Source: Rhodocollybia butyracea (taxonomy: Eukaryota > Basidiomycota > Agaricomycetes > Agaricales > Omphalotaceae). From it: a stretch of 64,000 bases of DNA. The translations under genes and the position numbers were made by a program. Position 1 is the first letter of the stretch. Every line of letters begins with the position of its first letter. The stretch covers positions 124,001 through 188,000 of the forward strand of contig JADNRY010000057.1 of the NCBI GenBank assembly GCA_015501585.1. The letters run 5' to 3'. Below the pieces are notes generated by a model. The model was not told the origin of the DNA. It made no database searches and saw only the letters and a list, made by a program, of their open reading frames with translations. Of this stretch, positions 51,206 through 62,600 are shown one piece after another.

Positions 51206-52364
51206 TAGTGCACCAAAAGTCCGGTTCGGTCTGGTTCACACTGATATTTCAAGGACTGAGTACCGAACTTCTGGTCTGGTTCAGAAAAATTTCGGACCGA
51301 AAGACTGGACCATTGGTCCGCCGGACCTGCGTCCGGTTCAGGTTCTGAACGCGTCCGGACCCTGAACGCAAAATTCATTATAATTAAAATTCTATTACCT
51401 CCTAAATTAATCATCATAGTCAATCCCAAAATCTCCGGTAGATTGTTCAAACTCATAATCATCCAATGCAGCCATAAAATCTACAATATGTTGTGCCGCC
51501 TGCTGGGTTGCCGAAATGTTCACTGTTTTCGGAAATTGAGGTCGCACGAGAGCCATCCGAGGCTTTTCGGTAGATGCGACGTTTAGTGGGTGCAGGCGAG
51601 GACTTTCGCTTGCCTTTCGAAGGAACATCTTGAGCTTGAAGAACCTTGGTGGATGGTTGGCGTGTACGGTTAGACTTTCGTTGTCCCGCAAAAACAGCGG
51701 CGGAAGATTTTCCGGCTCCCATAAGAGTGGTAAAGGCATCCTTGGACACAGCACCCATGCTTTTGCCAGATTCGTTATCAACATGAGAAGTCCAAGTGTT
51801 GGAAGGAAGAACAGCAGAGTCCGGGTCATACTGCCAATTGATATCTTGAGCATCTTTGAGAGAGCCATCGGGAGCAACAGCACAATTTTCGTCTGACATA
51901 CTGGGAGTATTCTGGGTCACTTGAAGTTGCTTGACTGATTATAAACTTTTGAACGGAGACGGCATTCATTCAAGTAACGTTGGCACAAACAAGCATGGAG
52001 AGAACTCTTTTGGAGTGATGGAGTGTTGCAGTTGCCGATCCGATGATGACATCATGTCAATCCGGAACTGATACTCTTCCGACGTTGCTTACTCACTTAC
52101 TTACTCAGATACTTACTAAGTACTCAGACCTGGTAGATACCTCATAGAGTACCCGTACTGTACTTCAGATTTTAGGCAATATGCGCAGCTTGACAACACG
52201 TCTGGACGCATTATGAACGCGTCCCAGATTTCTGAGATTTGCTGAACGTTGAACGGGACTTGAGGTCCGGTCCGGGAAATTGTAGGACCTTGAACCGGAC
52301 TTTGGGTCCCGTCTCAAAAAGTTCAGTCCGGACGCAGGTTCAGGACTGAACTTTTCGTGCACTA
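51206..52364 (-). mobile_element. hAT-like transposon derivative, 1,159 bp
   Basis: The termini TAGTGCACCAAAAGT (left) and TAGTGCACGAAAAGT (right, inverted) are flanked by the exact 8-bp duplication CTTCAGAC at 51198-51205 and 52365-52372. Both subterminal regions are filled with GGTCCGG/CCGGACC and TCAGGTTC words (51215-51370 and 52200-52350), typical transposase-binding arrays. The inside holds a short ORF but no catalytic transposase domain, so this is an internally deleted copy. Confidence 0.9.
51459..51920 (-). CDS. N-terminal transposase-like remnant in hAT element, 153 aa
   Basis: The minus-strand frame begins MTQNTPSMSDENCAVAPDGS and is hydrophilic, with a basic stretch RKSNRTRQPSTKVLQ followed by SKGKRKSSPAPTKRR. 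It ends shortly after. A disordered basic N-terminus is common in hAT transposases, and the position inside the element supports that origin. There is no BED finger, RNase H fold or dimerisation region, so the assignment is inference. A second frame overlaps it (51407-51883). Confidence 0.4.
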   Translation of the reverse strand: MTQNTPSMSDENCAVAPDGSLKDAQDINWQYDPDSAVLPSNTWTSHVDNESGKSMGAVSKDAFTTLMGAGKSSAAVFAGQRKSNRTRQPSTKVLQAQDVPSKGKRKSSPAPTKRRIYRKASDGSRATSISENSEHFGNPAGGTTYCRFYGCIG

Positions 52365-52497
52365 CTTCAGACATAACAAGTGTCAGTGAGGATAGAGGGA
52401 AGGTGATGGTGGTTGAAAAAAGAGAAGTTATTACTCAGCCACAAAAGAGTTCAACCCTGCATGACTCAACAATTGGAGAAGCTTCACATGTAGCAGT

Positions 52498-52952
52498 AGT
52501 TTTAATTAAATAAAACCTGACAACTTGTCAGTCCCCTTAAGCAGCAGTCAGCAATGGTTCAGGCAGCTTTCGTTAGGGCTAGCACAAAGTGCTAACCCTA
52601 ACATAGAAAAGCTGTCTGAACCATTGCCAAACATGGGGAACACTAAGTGAGGGGTTAGGGTTAGGGTTGAAAATATCATGGGGTGCTAAAATTAATATAA
52701 AAATTAGAGAGGCTGAGTTCTGAAGGTTAGGGTTAGGGCTAGGGTGGCACCAGGTAGAGGGCCCCAATATAAGGGGGGGGGGTCTCAGTTTTTTTCCCAC
52801 AGTCCCTGGTTCCCAAGATATGAGCTTCCCAAAATTATTGCTCACCAGTCAGCTGATTAGTGTGTCACCTCATAATTTAGGGGCGCCGACAAGTTGTCAA
52901 GTTTTATTTAAATACAGCCATGACAAGTTGTCAGGTTTATTTAAATAAAGTT
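52498..52952. mobile_element. Probable MITE with ACAAGTTGTCA ends and telomere-like repeats
   Basis: AAATAAAACCTGACAACTTG at the left pairs with the inverse of CAAGTTGTCAGGTTTATTT at the right. A further copy, CAAGTTGTCAAGTTTTATTT, lies near 52892. Inside are a long hairpin (about 52553-52627, arms around GGTTCAGGCAGCTTT/AAAGCTGTCTGAACC) and short TTAGGG tandem runs (52654-52670 and 52726-52740). The borders are uncertain. Confidence 0.5.
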
Positions 52953-52982
52953 ACAATATCAGCTGGAAGCTTCTCTTGGGGG

Positions 52983-53307
52983 TAAGGGTGGACACAAGTC
53001 CAGATCCCAGCAAACCCAGACCCGCCGCACAGGTACCTGGGCCAAAAAAAAAGGCAACCTGTGACCTGGCCCGGATCTGTGGGAAAAAGGTACCTGGATC
53101 TGGCGGATCTGGGTCATACAGGTCAACCTGCAGGTACCTGGCAATATGTACTCTTATAATGTACATATACAGTACATTAGAAGGTCCAGAAATCCCCAAG
53201 GGGTGACCTGTAACCTGACCCGCACCCATGGGAATGGGTAGGCGGGTATTCTCACGGGTTAAAACCCGCAGGTCACCCATAAAGAGCCGGACTCATGTCT
53301 ATCCTTA
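52983..53307. mobile_element. hAT-like MITE, 325 bp, with 8-bp target duplication
   Basis: The left end is TAAGGGTGGACACAAGTCC. The inverted right end is TAAGGATAGACATGAGTCC. Exact flanking 8-mers CTTGGGGG lie at 52975-52982 and 53308-53315. GGTACCTG and GACCTG words are repeated inside. It resembles the element at 5889-6566 in having terminal G-T/A-GACA-RAGTCC-type sequences, so the two may share a transposase source. Confidence 0.85.
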
Positions 53308-53319
53308 CTTGGGGGAATC

Positions 53320-54340
53320 TTTATGTACCCCAACAATGCCAATAGCACCCAAATCACCATCCGGGTTCTGCTCCTCAAAGGCTCGGAGCCTGAAGGGGGG
53401 TGGGGTAATTTCATGCCTTGTACTCCCGTACCTTATTGTGTCTCACCCCGGGCCCATTGATTCTGCTCTTGCACCTTATCCTGCCAATCTCGCTCACAAT
53501 CTCATATCAATTGCGCCAACTACAACCTGCTGTTCTGATCCATTACCAGTTCTTTCACTAATTGTATCCTTTATCAGCCAATTACTGTCTCCTCAAACAC
53601 CTTGTTCTATTTTGAGGTATGCCCTTGTAGTCCTCCCGTTCCCGCTTATCCCTTGTAGTTCTAAGTTCCCTTTTACCTTAACCAATTGCCTAAGTGCTTT
53701 TCAGGACCCTGTATATTTCCATTATTCTTAAATACTGTTTTGATACCTCTGATACCTTAGATTTGCTATATTGAACAACCCCCCAAGTTACCAACTCATT
53801 TCACGATTTATCTGTTTCTCTACTTGATTTCTTCACTCCACAATATAACTCTCTTTGATCCCGATTCATTGCGCAACAATAAGTCAGCTTCTGCTCGACT
53901 TTCCGCTATTGCTTTATCGTCTTTGGAAACGCTTGCACTCTACCCTCAGAGTTGGAAACACTTCCTCTCTTAGGCTTACTTGTCAGGTTCATTCTAGACT
54001 CACTCATGGATTCTGTTCATGCTCTTTGCATTGTCGTCATTCCCAGATCGAGTACGCTACCTTTGAATCATTATAAGGATCCGCCTAGATCTTTACAATC
54101 CCATCAAACCTGACAGCCAGGTCCTTGGGGCTTACTGTATGTTATTGCCACACTTCACACAGACTGATGTTTTATTTCATCTACCAGAAATCATGTTTGG
54201 TGATCTTTGGCTGACTCTGGGCATTTCACCTCACTGTTCTACTACATGGAACATGAAAATATCTACAATAATTGAATAAAACCAAGTTAAAAGAGAAAAG
54301 ATAACAAAAATCAAATAATTGTGAATTTGAGATCACTGAA
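53320..54340. other. No supported gene
   Basis: Pyrimidine-rich sequence with a 167-codon plus-strand frame (53228-53731) that starts inside a MITE and shows no recognisable domain. I regard it as chance. The last part is the AT-rich 3' flank of the minus-strand NACHT-WD40 gene. Confidence 0.4.
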
Positions 54341-54347
54341 TGTTTGT

Positions 54348-57300
54348 TTATTCATAACACCTTACCCAATCAAGTCCATGCACAAAATTACGTAAATCTA
54401 AACTGGGTCGTTCCATAGCATTGGATATGACTAAGAGTTGTGGAGGTAAGATGAGTGTGTGCCGATAAACGGGAGAGATCCAAAGTAGTAATGAGGAGTC
54501 TGATCCACAAAGCCAGCCATCATTGGTTATACAAAAACCAGGGAAAGGGAGGTGAGAATGTGGAAAATGATGATGAGTGTGAGAGCAGAAAGTTAATTGG
54601 ATTAGGGAAGAATTCAAGTTGCTGGGTAATACAGGATCTGATTGTTGGAATCCTACCAACTGACCTGGCTGATCTGAAACCAGGATTGGTGAGCCGGTGT
54701 TGGCTAATAAGGATGCTGAAGCATGAAAACAGTTTCTGCCTTTCAAGGCTTTTGCCACTGTTATCTCAGTCTCTGCATCCCAAACCCGCACTGACCTGTC
54801 ATCAGAGCCAGACACAATCCTCCTGCCATCAGGAGAGAATGCAACTGATCTAATAGTATGAATGTGTCCCTCCAAGGGTGCTCCCACTGCTTTCCCAGTG
54901 GCTGCATCCCAGATCCGCACTGACTTGTCATCAGAGCCGGACACAATCCTCCTACCATCTGGGGAGAATGCAACTGATCTAACAGCATGAGTGTGTCCCT
55001 CCAAAGGCTTTCCCACTGCTTTCCCATTCTCAGTATCCCAGACCCGCACTGACCCATAATCAGAGCCAGACACAATCCTCCTGCCATTTGGAGAGAATGC
55101 AACTGATGTAACTGAATGAATGTGTCCTTCAAAAGGCTTTCCCACTGCTTTCCCACTCTCTGCATCCCAGACCCGTACTGACCAGTCATCAGAGCCAGAC
55201 ACAATCTTCCTACCATCTGGGGAGACTGCAATTGATGTAACTGAATCAGTGTGTCCCTTCACAGGCTTTCCCACTGCTTTCCCACTCTCTACATCCCAGA
55301 CCCGCACTGACCTGTCACCAGAGCCAGACACAATCCTCCTGCCATCTGGGGAGAATGCAACTGATGTAACCATATTGGTGTGACCCTCCAAGGGCTTTCC
55401 CATTGCTTTCTCACTTGCTGCATCCCAGACCCGCACTGACCTGTCATGAGAACCAGATGCAACTTTCCTGCCATCTGGGGAGAATGCAACTGATGTAACC
55501 AAATCAATGTGTCCCTTCAAGGGCTTTCCCACAGCTCTTCCACTCTCTGCATCCCAGACCCGCACTGACCAGTCATGCGAACCAGACACAATTCTTTTTC
55601 CATCTGGGGAGAATGCAACTGATGTAACCAAATCAGTGTGTCCTTTCAAGGGCTTTTCCACTGCTGTTCTGCTCTTTGCACCCCAGGCCCACACTGACAA
55701 GCCATCAGAGCCAGAAATTATTCTGCTGGCATCTGGAGACAATGTACCTGATCTAACAGTATGAATGTGTCCCTCCAAGGATTTCCCGCTACTCTCCCAA
55801 TGTCTGCATCCCAGACCTGCACTGACTTGTCATCAGAGCCAGACACAATCCTCCTACCATCTGGGGAGAATGAAACTGATGTAACTGAATGAGTGTGTCC
55901 CTCCAAAGGCTTTCCTACTGCTTTCCTACTCTCTGCATCCCATACCCGCACTGACCTGTCATCAGAACCAGACACAATCCTCCTGCCATCTGGGGAGAAT
56001 GCAACTGATGTAACTGAATCAGTGTGTCCTTCCAAGGGCTTCCCTACTGCTTTCCCAGTGCCTGCATCCCAGATCCGTACTGACAAGTCATCAGACCCAG
56101 ACACAATCCTCTTTCCATCCGGGGAAAATGTGACAGATGTAACTGAATCAGTGTGTCCCTTCAAGGGCTTTCCCACTGCTTTCCCACTCTCTGCATCCCA
56201 AACCCACACTGACCTGTCATCAGAGCCAGACACAATCCTCTTACTATCTGGAGAGAATGCAACTGATGTAACCACATCAGTATGTCCCTTCAAGGGCTTT
56301 CCCACTGCTTTCCCACTCTCAGCATCCCAGATCCACACGGACAAGTCATCAGAACCAGACACAATCCTCTTGCCATCTGGGGAGAATGCAACTGATGTAA
56401 CTGAATCAGTGTGTCCCTCCAAGGGCTTTCCCACTGCTTTCCCACTCTCTGCATCCCAGACCCACACTGACCAATCCTGAGAACCAGACACAATCCTCCT
56501 GCCATCTGGGGAGAATGCAACTGATCTAACCCAATTGGTGTGTCCCTCGAAGCACTTTCCTATGGCTTTCCCACTCTCTGCATCCCAGAGCCGCACTGAC
56601 TTGTCACCAGAGCCAGACACAATTTTTCTGCCATCTGCAGAAAATGCAACTGAGTACACCCAGCCTGTATGCCCAATTAGGATGGTTTGCTGATATGACC
56701 ACCTAGCTTTATGTCCATTACAAAATGCAGCAACTCTTTTACAATGTTGGCCATAAACCTGCTGAAGAATTGACTCTTTTGGTATAAAAGGTATTGCTGA
56801 TAGGTAGAGATGAGGGGTTGAATCTGTCATAGCCTGTCCAAATACTCTCACAAATTGCTGAGTCTCATTTAACAATGTTTCCAAAGTACCTCTGATTCTG
56901 AGGTCCTGCAAAGCTATCAAGTACATTTCACTCATGAACAAAAATATATTCTACCTGAGGATTTTGGAACAAGTTCTTGACTCTGGAAATAGCCTTAAAG
57001 ATATGTTTGTTCCTCTTTAATGGATAGTTAGTGTATAGATGTTTTTTTGGCTTCAGGGAAAGGAAATCCTGAGCATTAAACAATCACTCACCTTATCAGG
57101 CACCTCAATTTTCACTTTCCTTACATTTTCAATGGCTCTAGACACCACATGGATTGTTTGAAATATGCTCATGACTTCCAACCAGAATAATGAAGACTTG
57201 TACCAGAATTTCTCCACCAAAATCAACAGATCCTCTGTTGCGGCACTCTGACAGAGATGTTCATCCCAAAATAAGCATGCATATTGAAGTTCCTGCGGGA

Positions 57301-58650
57301 TAGTTTTAGCTATCCTAGCATTCATATCTTTCACATCAGAGTTGAAGACATATGAATTCTCCAGAGCACACATGTTGAAGTGCAAATTCTTCATCATGAG
57401 TTGCAGTGAGCCCCAGACCAGCATAGTGTGCCCTTGACCAATATTCACTGCAAACTTCCTACTCCGAGTTTCATCTACCAGAAAGTCACGGATTGATGTG
57501 TGGACAGGGCTAATTGGGGTGTCTAATGATTCAACGCCTGTGAAGAGAGATCCCAGAAAACAGACCACTGCATCAATGGTATCACTTTCCTCTGGAAAGC
57601 CTATTATTTGAATCTTTTTCAATGAAGTCCGTGAAAGCGGCTCAAATACAGCTAATATGATGGCCATCACACTGTGGTATCTTTCCATTGCCTCTTGATC
57701 AAAGCATTCTGCGAGTATGGACATATACAGGCTATCAAGCGGCGTCAAGTCCGTGTAATTACCAGGAGCAGTATCCATGAATTGTTGGAAACGGGCTTGG
57801 ACTGACAAACCACCTTTTCCACCTCCTCTGAGAGCTTTGCAGACAGTAGATGCCCACTGAAAATACCCTTCTGCTTTTGTGGCAAGCAACCTACACTGAG
57901 AATGAACCAGAATGCCTAGTCCTCCTCCTGTTTGCATTTTTGCCACCACAAATCTGTATATATCTTCTTCTATTCCTTCAATATCTCTCATCATTCGTAT
58001 CCTGGGCGATGCATGCCAATTGATAGACTTCTCCACATAAACTATTATATCATTTTCCAATCTTGATGTTGTAAAAACCCGGAAATTGGATGGGAGATCA
58101 TTTCTTCCACTCATCAACACTGATAGCAACTGATCTCTTGGCCCATCAGGGTCCTGGGACCAGACTCATCCAAAGCATCAAGCATGATGACTACATGCTT
58201 GGCTAGATCAACCCTTTGAGCAGGGGCGACAATAAGCTTTTCCCATTGAGTTTGTATGCTTGTACTTCCTGAGAGAGATGGATCTTCCCCAAAGACTTTG
58301 AGCAATCCTTCTGCAAAGTTTTGGTCACTTACACCAATTGTATAAGCAATAGTGCGCAAGGCATTACTAGGTGTCCTATTCTCAAGCATTGAGCGATTGA
58401 AGGCAAAGAAGGCCACAAGAAAGCCCATCTCCTGAAGCTTTTTCCCAACTGTGTGGGCAATGGCAGACTTTCCTGTTCCTGCCTCCCCACAAAGTATATA
58501 TCTCCTGACTGTGTTGTCATTTTCATATTGAACCCAGTTGGTGATCTCCCTGATAATTTCTCCTCTCGTGCCTGGCAAGCAGATCTTATCACCATCGATT
58601 CCTGCATTTAGTGCAACAAAATTCAATTCCCTTTGCAGTTTCTGCCTCAT
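54348..58650 (-). pseudogene. NACHT-WD40 (fungal NLR-type) gene with two frameshifts
   Basis: The minus-strand gene reads CLPGTRGEIIREITNWV, then the P-loop LCGEAGTGKSAIAHTVGKKL (58470 region) and a Walker B stretch HVVIMLDALDES (58160 region). A one-base-type shift near 58150 follows. The NACHT continues (LLSVLMSGRNDLPSNFRVFT, then helical sequence) to 57093, where a GTGAGT donor starts an intron of roughly 120-150 bp. The second exon has FGQAMTDSTPHLYLSAIPF and about 15 WD40 repeats, broken by a one-base loss near 55785, and ends FVHGLDWVRCYE at 54348. The exon may begin at an acceptor near 58661, so an upstream N-terminal domain could be missing. Family knowledge: such proteins act in allorecognition and programmed cell death. 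The type is certain; function of this copy is doubtful. Confidence 0.85.
54750..56680 (-). repeat. Array of about 15 WD40 repeats, 126-129 bp unit
   Basis: Each unit reads approximately GHTDSVTSVAFSPDGRRIVS, then GSDDRSVRVWDAESGKAVGK, with very few differences between units at the nucleotide level. Seven complete units lie before the frameshift near 55785 and eight after it, counting GH[TI]-x-x-V-x-S starts. Such near-identical repeats are typical of HET-E/HET-D-like genes, where the units exchange by recombination. Two seven-bladed propellers would need 14. Confidence 0.9.
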
Positions 58651-58759
58651 ATCATTCCCTGTAGGAAGTCAGTTTCATGAGGGAGATGATGTTCCGCCAC
58701 ATACTGGGACTTGTATTGGTCATCGGGTAGTTATTCACAGTGAACTGCGACGGCCCGCT

Positions 58760-59080
58760 GATTGAAAAATTGTGGGCGCCAGTAAACATTCTGGATAGGA
58801 AGCCCATTAGTAAAACCTTTACCGTTCGTAACTGCTTAATGACATATACCCGTTATTTCCTTCTCCAATCATTTTTGCTTGTAGCAGTTGGACTTGGACA
58901 CAATGGGGAAAAACAGGCAATGTACAACCAGCTGTGTGTATATAAGGCTAAGCCTATGGCTGCCACATCGTTTTCAATTATATGCGCGATATGAATACAC
59001 AGAACTGACAGGATAGCCACATGATAGTATGAGGGCATCACGCCGCCATATATGGTTTAATTAGGCACAAGTATTAATAT
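58760..59080. other. Region upstream of the NACHT-WD40 gene, no supported gene
   Basis: Possible upstream exon or promoter of the minus-strand NLR-type gene. No N-terminal effector domain could be read here. Confidence 0.35.
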
Positions 59081-59092
59081 CTAAAGTTTTGA

Positions 59093-59294
59093 CACACCGT
59101 AATGATACAAAATCTGCTCGGCAGAACGGTGTACTGAAATTTTCCGATAAGATAAGATATTCCTTTTATAGTTTATCACAAACTCCATTTCAGGCAGACT
59201 GAAAACCACTGATTATTCTTATAAGGATAATCAGCTTTCTTTCAATTCACATTGCACAGATCTGCCGAGCAGATTTTTGTATCATCCTGGTGTG
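59093..59294. mobile_element. MITE, about 202 bp
   Basis: The left end CACACCGTAATGATACAAAA, followed by TCTGCTCGGCAGA, matches the reverse complement of the right end CACACCAGGATGATACAAAA, again followed by TCTGCTCGGCAGA. The right half also carries GGATAATCAG and similar short words. A shared TGA flanks both ends. There is no ORF. Confidence 0.75.
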
Positions 59295-60225
59295 TGAACC
59301 ATAAAAGGACGATTAGCTTCTGGCCCGGGCCGGGCGCTTATACGGCGAGATCAATCGATCCTCACAGAGGTGAACATGTCATCATATTTACGAGTACGTA
59401 TCCCGATGTATTCTAAAGGTTGCTTACTTACTTCAAGTTTCTTACTTCGTTATTGCCGTTTTCTCAAGACAATGCAGGCTATCGACGCACAGGTGCATGA
59501 TTGTAACATAAAATCCACATACGGAGACCATAGTAGAGGTTTAAGATTGTTATGAGTACCAAAACTTCGATGAAAATAACACAACTATGTGATGAATAGC
59601 AAAGGTTGTACTCTAATCAGACACGCTTGATTTTCGGCCCATAGTCTAGAGGAAAGGCGGGTTGTGACGAGGAAACAAGTAATGATGGGCTTCAGTTGCG
59701 AGTATGGTCTGCAAATAAGAAAAAGAAAGGAGAAGGACTCAGAAGACAACTGCAATACACTTCGAACAAAATATTGGAATTCTGGGCGTGAAGAAAGGTA
59801 AGGAACGGCAGGAAAAATGAGAGCACTTTGGATACATACTGTAGTAGTCTTGACATCAATTTGCATGTATAGGAGTAAACTGTAAACAGAACAAACGAGA
59901 GTGTGAGCACATATTTAGTTGTGAAAAAACTCGTCCTTACTTTTTAAAAGAAGCTCTCTATTTCACTCTCACTCCTTCACAAACCATCCAACGTCGACAT
60001 GGCTAAACTTGCCGAAGCAGACTGTGATGACCAGGTTGCAACTGAGAAGCTGCGTTGAAAGGAAAGAAAATAAGAGAGAAGTGCACGCCGGGTGAAAGCG
60101 AGAGGCAAGAGCAAGTGAAAAACGATGCCGCCATTCATATGAGAATAATCACGGGGTACTATACAGCTGTCAGAGTTTAGCAACATCCTAGACGTCAAGG
60201 CTACTATCATTCCCACAGTGTTTCA
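59295..60225. other. No supported gene
   Basis: Only short frames without motifs on either strand. Confidence 0.4.
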
Positions 60226-60228
60226 AAA

Positions 60229-60585
60229 TCCCGTAGTGTTTCAAAATGTCCTTTGAAGGTTATTCTGTCACAAATCTCACTAAGTATGCTCTGGAAATGA
60301 AATGTATACTGGTCTTTTCTATGTTGCCAGTGTTTTTAGAATCAAATTCCATTAGATATTCGCTGCACAAGCATTTTCTGATTTTTTGAAACACTACGGG
60401 AAATGCACCGGGAAAGCTCTCGAGCTCGAATAGCATAAAATTGGATAATAAAAAATAGATAGAAAGTTTCGTTCAGTACCATCCTCTATAATATTCCCTC
60501 TAAATCCGGTGGCCATCGAGGGAGGTTAAAGGCATCTGCAGTGTGCTTTTCAAAAAATTTTGAAACACTACGGGAGTGATAGTAC
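60229..60585. repeat. CCCGTAGTGTTTCAAAA inverted repeats
   Basis: CCCGTAGTGTTTCAAAATG at 60230 is matched in inverse by TTTTGAAACACTACGGG at about 60385-60401 and again at about 60558-60574. A related CCACAGTGTTTCAAAA lies just left of the first. These are consistent with one or two nested short TIR elements. The CACTACGGGA core equals the end of the element at 6996-9929, but the orientation is opposite to a normal CACTA pair. Confidence 0.5.
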
Positions 60586-60599
60586 ATATTTCTTGTTCT

Positions 60600-61365
60600 G
60601 TATGATAGATAACATAATCATTATACATACGAGTGTTAGCGACTTAGTGTGTCCTTGTACAAATAAACTGAAGGCAATCAACATACTCCTACATACTCCC
60701 ATGCGCTCCATACTTCGGATGAATCCCATACAATCAGTATGTATGGAGAATTTTTAACAAGCGCTGAAAATTGGTATGGCTGCCATACTGTCATACTGCC
60801 CATGCATCCCATAGTACTTTTCCCAATTTGCTGATGGAAGTTGAATACATCTTACTTAGCTCAAGCTTCAAGGTTGTGAATGCTTTGCCCTGCAACTCCC
60901 CACTCTTGACATGCTAGGGATCAAAGTCAGGTTGGAGCGTGCCATTTTTCTTTCCCATAGCCTCAAGCCTGTGCTTGCATGCGCTACCGTACTCCTTACT
61001 GTCCTCTCAATTCCCTGTATGCTATTTCACTACCACTGTCTGTGATTAAATTAGCATTTGTGGACATTGTAGGCAGTACAAACTACAGTTCAAGTTCCAT
61101 TTATGAATACGGACCATTGAGACTGTTAACGGCCGTAATAACATAAGTACTGTGAGGACTTCTAGAAAATTCAGATACAGTACGGTACGTGGATTTTCGT
61201 TGTTAAAACGGTTTGTGAAACACACGCCCGTGACCGTAAGTATACGGTGGTGGCCCTAACGTTCACCCTCCTTTGCCATTTGAGTTCTTGATATGCAGCC
61301 GGCCTGTCACATTCAAAATGCTTTTAAAGAATTACATCTCAGGTTAGACTAATATCACCTTTCGT
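60600..61365. other. No supported gene
   Basis: No coding signal or repeat structure I can support. Confidence 0.4.
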
Positions 61366-61369
61366 CTTT

Positions 61370-61786
61370 GAATGCGCTGAGCACAACGAGCTCTCTACTG
61401 GTTAGACGAACGTCGTCAAAGTTTCTGAATTACTATGATCCTTCATCATCAACATCAACGACTCCTCATCTTAGTTCCCTGGAAAGAAAGATATTATGAA
61501 CTTCATTGGACTCGTACGTCCACAAAATGCTCCTGCGTTTGTGGCGACAAATTTAGTTGAGTTTTCCGCGCAGATGAATGTTTTGCTCCAAGAAAATGCT
61601 CCTGCGTTTCTGAGTATATGAATTTTGCTGCGACAGCGAATACTGGCCCGTGTGAGCTTGTTGGTAGCTGCCTGGAGGACCATCATAATGCAAACCAAAG
61701 TAGTTGAACGATTCTTCGGGGAATACAGAGGATATTCGAGGTCCTAGGTGCGTATCTGTGGATGTTGGTAAATATCAGGTTTTAGG
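61370..61786. repeat. Segmental duplication of the region upstream of the 44198 gene
   Basis: It is homologous to parts of 42480-43180 (CGTCTTTG-ATGCGCT, CTTAGTTCCCTGGAAAGAAAG, TATTCGAGGTCCTAGGTGCG). In both places it leads to an F-box copy with a SYQALYTEFLAKSRYND or AYQALYTEFLAKSRYND start. Confidence 0.75.
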
Positions 61787-62552
61787 ACAACTTCGAGAAT
61801 GATATCTAAAAACTACCCCTTACTTACCTAAGTGACTAACCTCCTACCCGACCATCTACTCAACCCATCACTAACTGTCATATACCAGCCTCTGCTTGAG
61901 GTGTCCACATTAAACCCTGGAGTGTTGGTGCGCCGGTAGCGTGGGATTTGGTGTCTCTAGCATACTAGGAATGCAGGGGATGCTGTCCAAGATCTAGCAA
62001 GAGCCAAATGGTCACAGCGCGGTTACGCCTGAATGTAGACTTGGTTTTGCCCTAACACTTCTCTTCATTTTGGGGCAGCATGTGCGACACAATTATGCAT
62101 AAGTTCCATATGCTATGTTCTATTTATTCTATACTTCCAAGGCCACGGGCCTGACCATTGAATGACTACACATCCCTCCTGATACCCACTACCATGTAAG
62201 TATGGCATATACTCACACGTGCTTCTGCACTGCTACCATCTGTTTATACTTTGTTTCATCATAGATAACCTTACTGTACCGACAACCACCACCGTTAGTT
62301 CTTATCGTTGCTAGTAGGCCTCGCGTCTCGCCGTTTGGAATATAACGTGGTCCTGTCAATATGTGTGATTGTCAGTGTTTCTGTCGAGACTAAATGACAG
62401 CCTTTCATACCAATACCTGTAGCTACACCAATGCCCAAAGACCCCAATACATACACTACATAGAATGGAGGTGCAGCCTGCACCTCCCGTGTCTTGGTAC
62501 TTAGTCTTACCTGTACGCACGGTTTAAAAGATTCCAAAAAAAAAAAAAAAAA
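61787..62552 (+). mobile_element. Poly(A)-tailed retroposon, 766 bp
   Basis: The insert ends in 17 or 18 adenines (62536-62553) and is flanked by an exact 13-bp duplication, ATCAGGTTTTAGG, at 61774-61786 and 62553-62565. The related locus near 44080 (ATATCAGGTTTTAAGAATGG) lacks it. A long target duplication plus a 3' A-tail is the hallmark of target-primed reverse transcription by LINE machinery. No RT ORF is present, so it is a 5'-truncated LINE, a SINE or a processed transcript. The source is not recognised. Confidence 0.85.
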
Positions 62553-62600
62553 ATCAGGTTTTAGGCATTGCGGGAGGGGCGCTAAGCGCTTCGCGTGGCA

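Noticed and set aside
52640..52745. Chromosome end
   Set aside because: The TTAGGG runs are only about three units long and are internal, with genes and repeats continuing on both sides.
53228..53731. 167-codon plus-strand frame
   Set aside because: It starts inside a MITE terminus and runs into CT-rich DNA. The composition and lack of motifs indicate chance.
55893..56480. 195-codon plus-strand open frame opposite the WD40 repeats
   Set aside because: It is a repetitive shadow of the minus-strand WD40 array (CPSKGFPTAFPLSASQTRTD repeated) created by the repeat unit length being a multiple of three.
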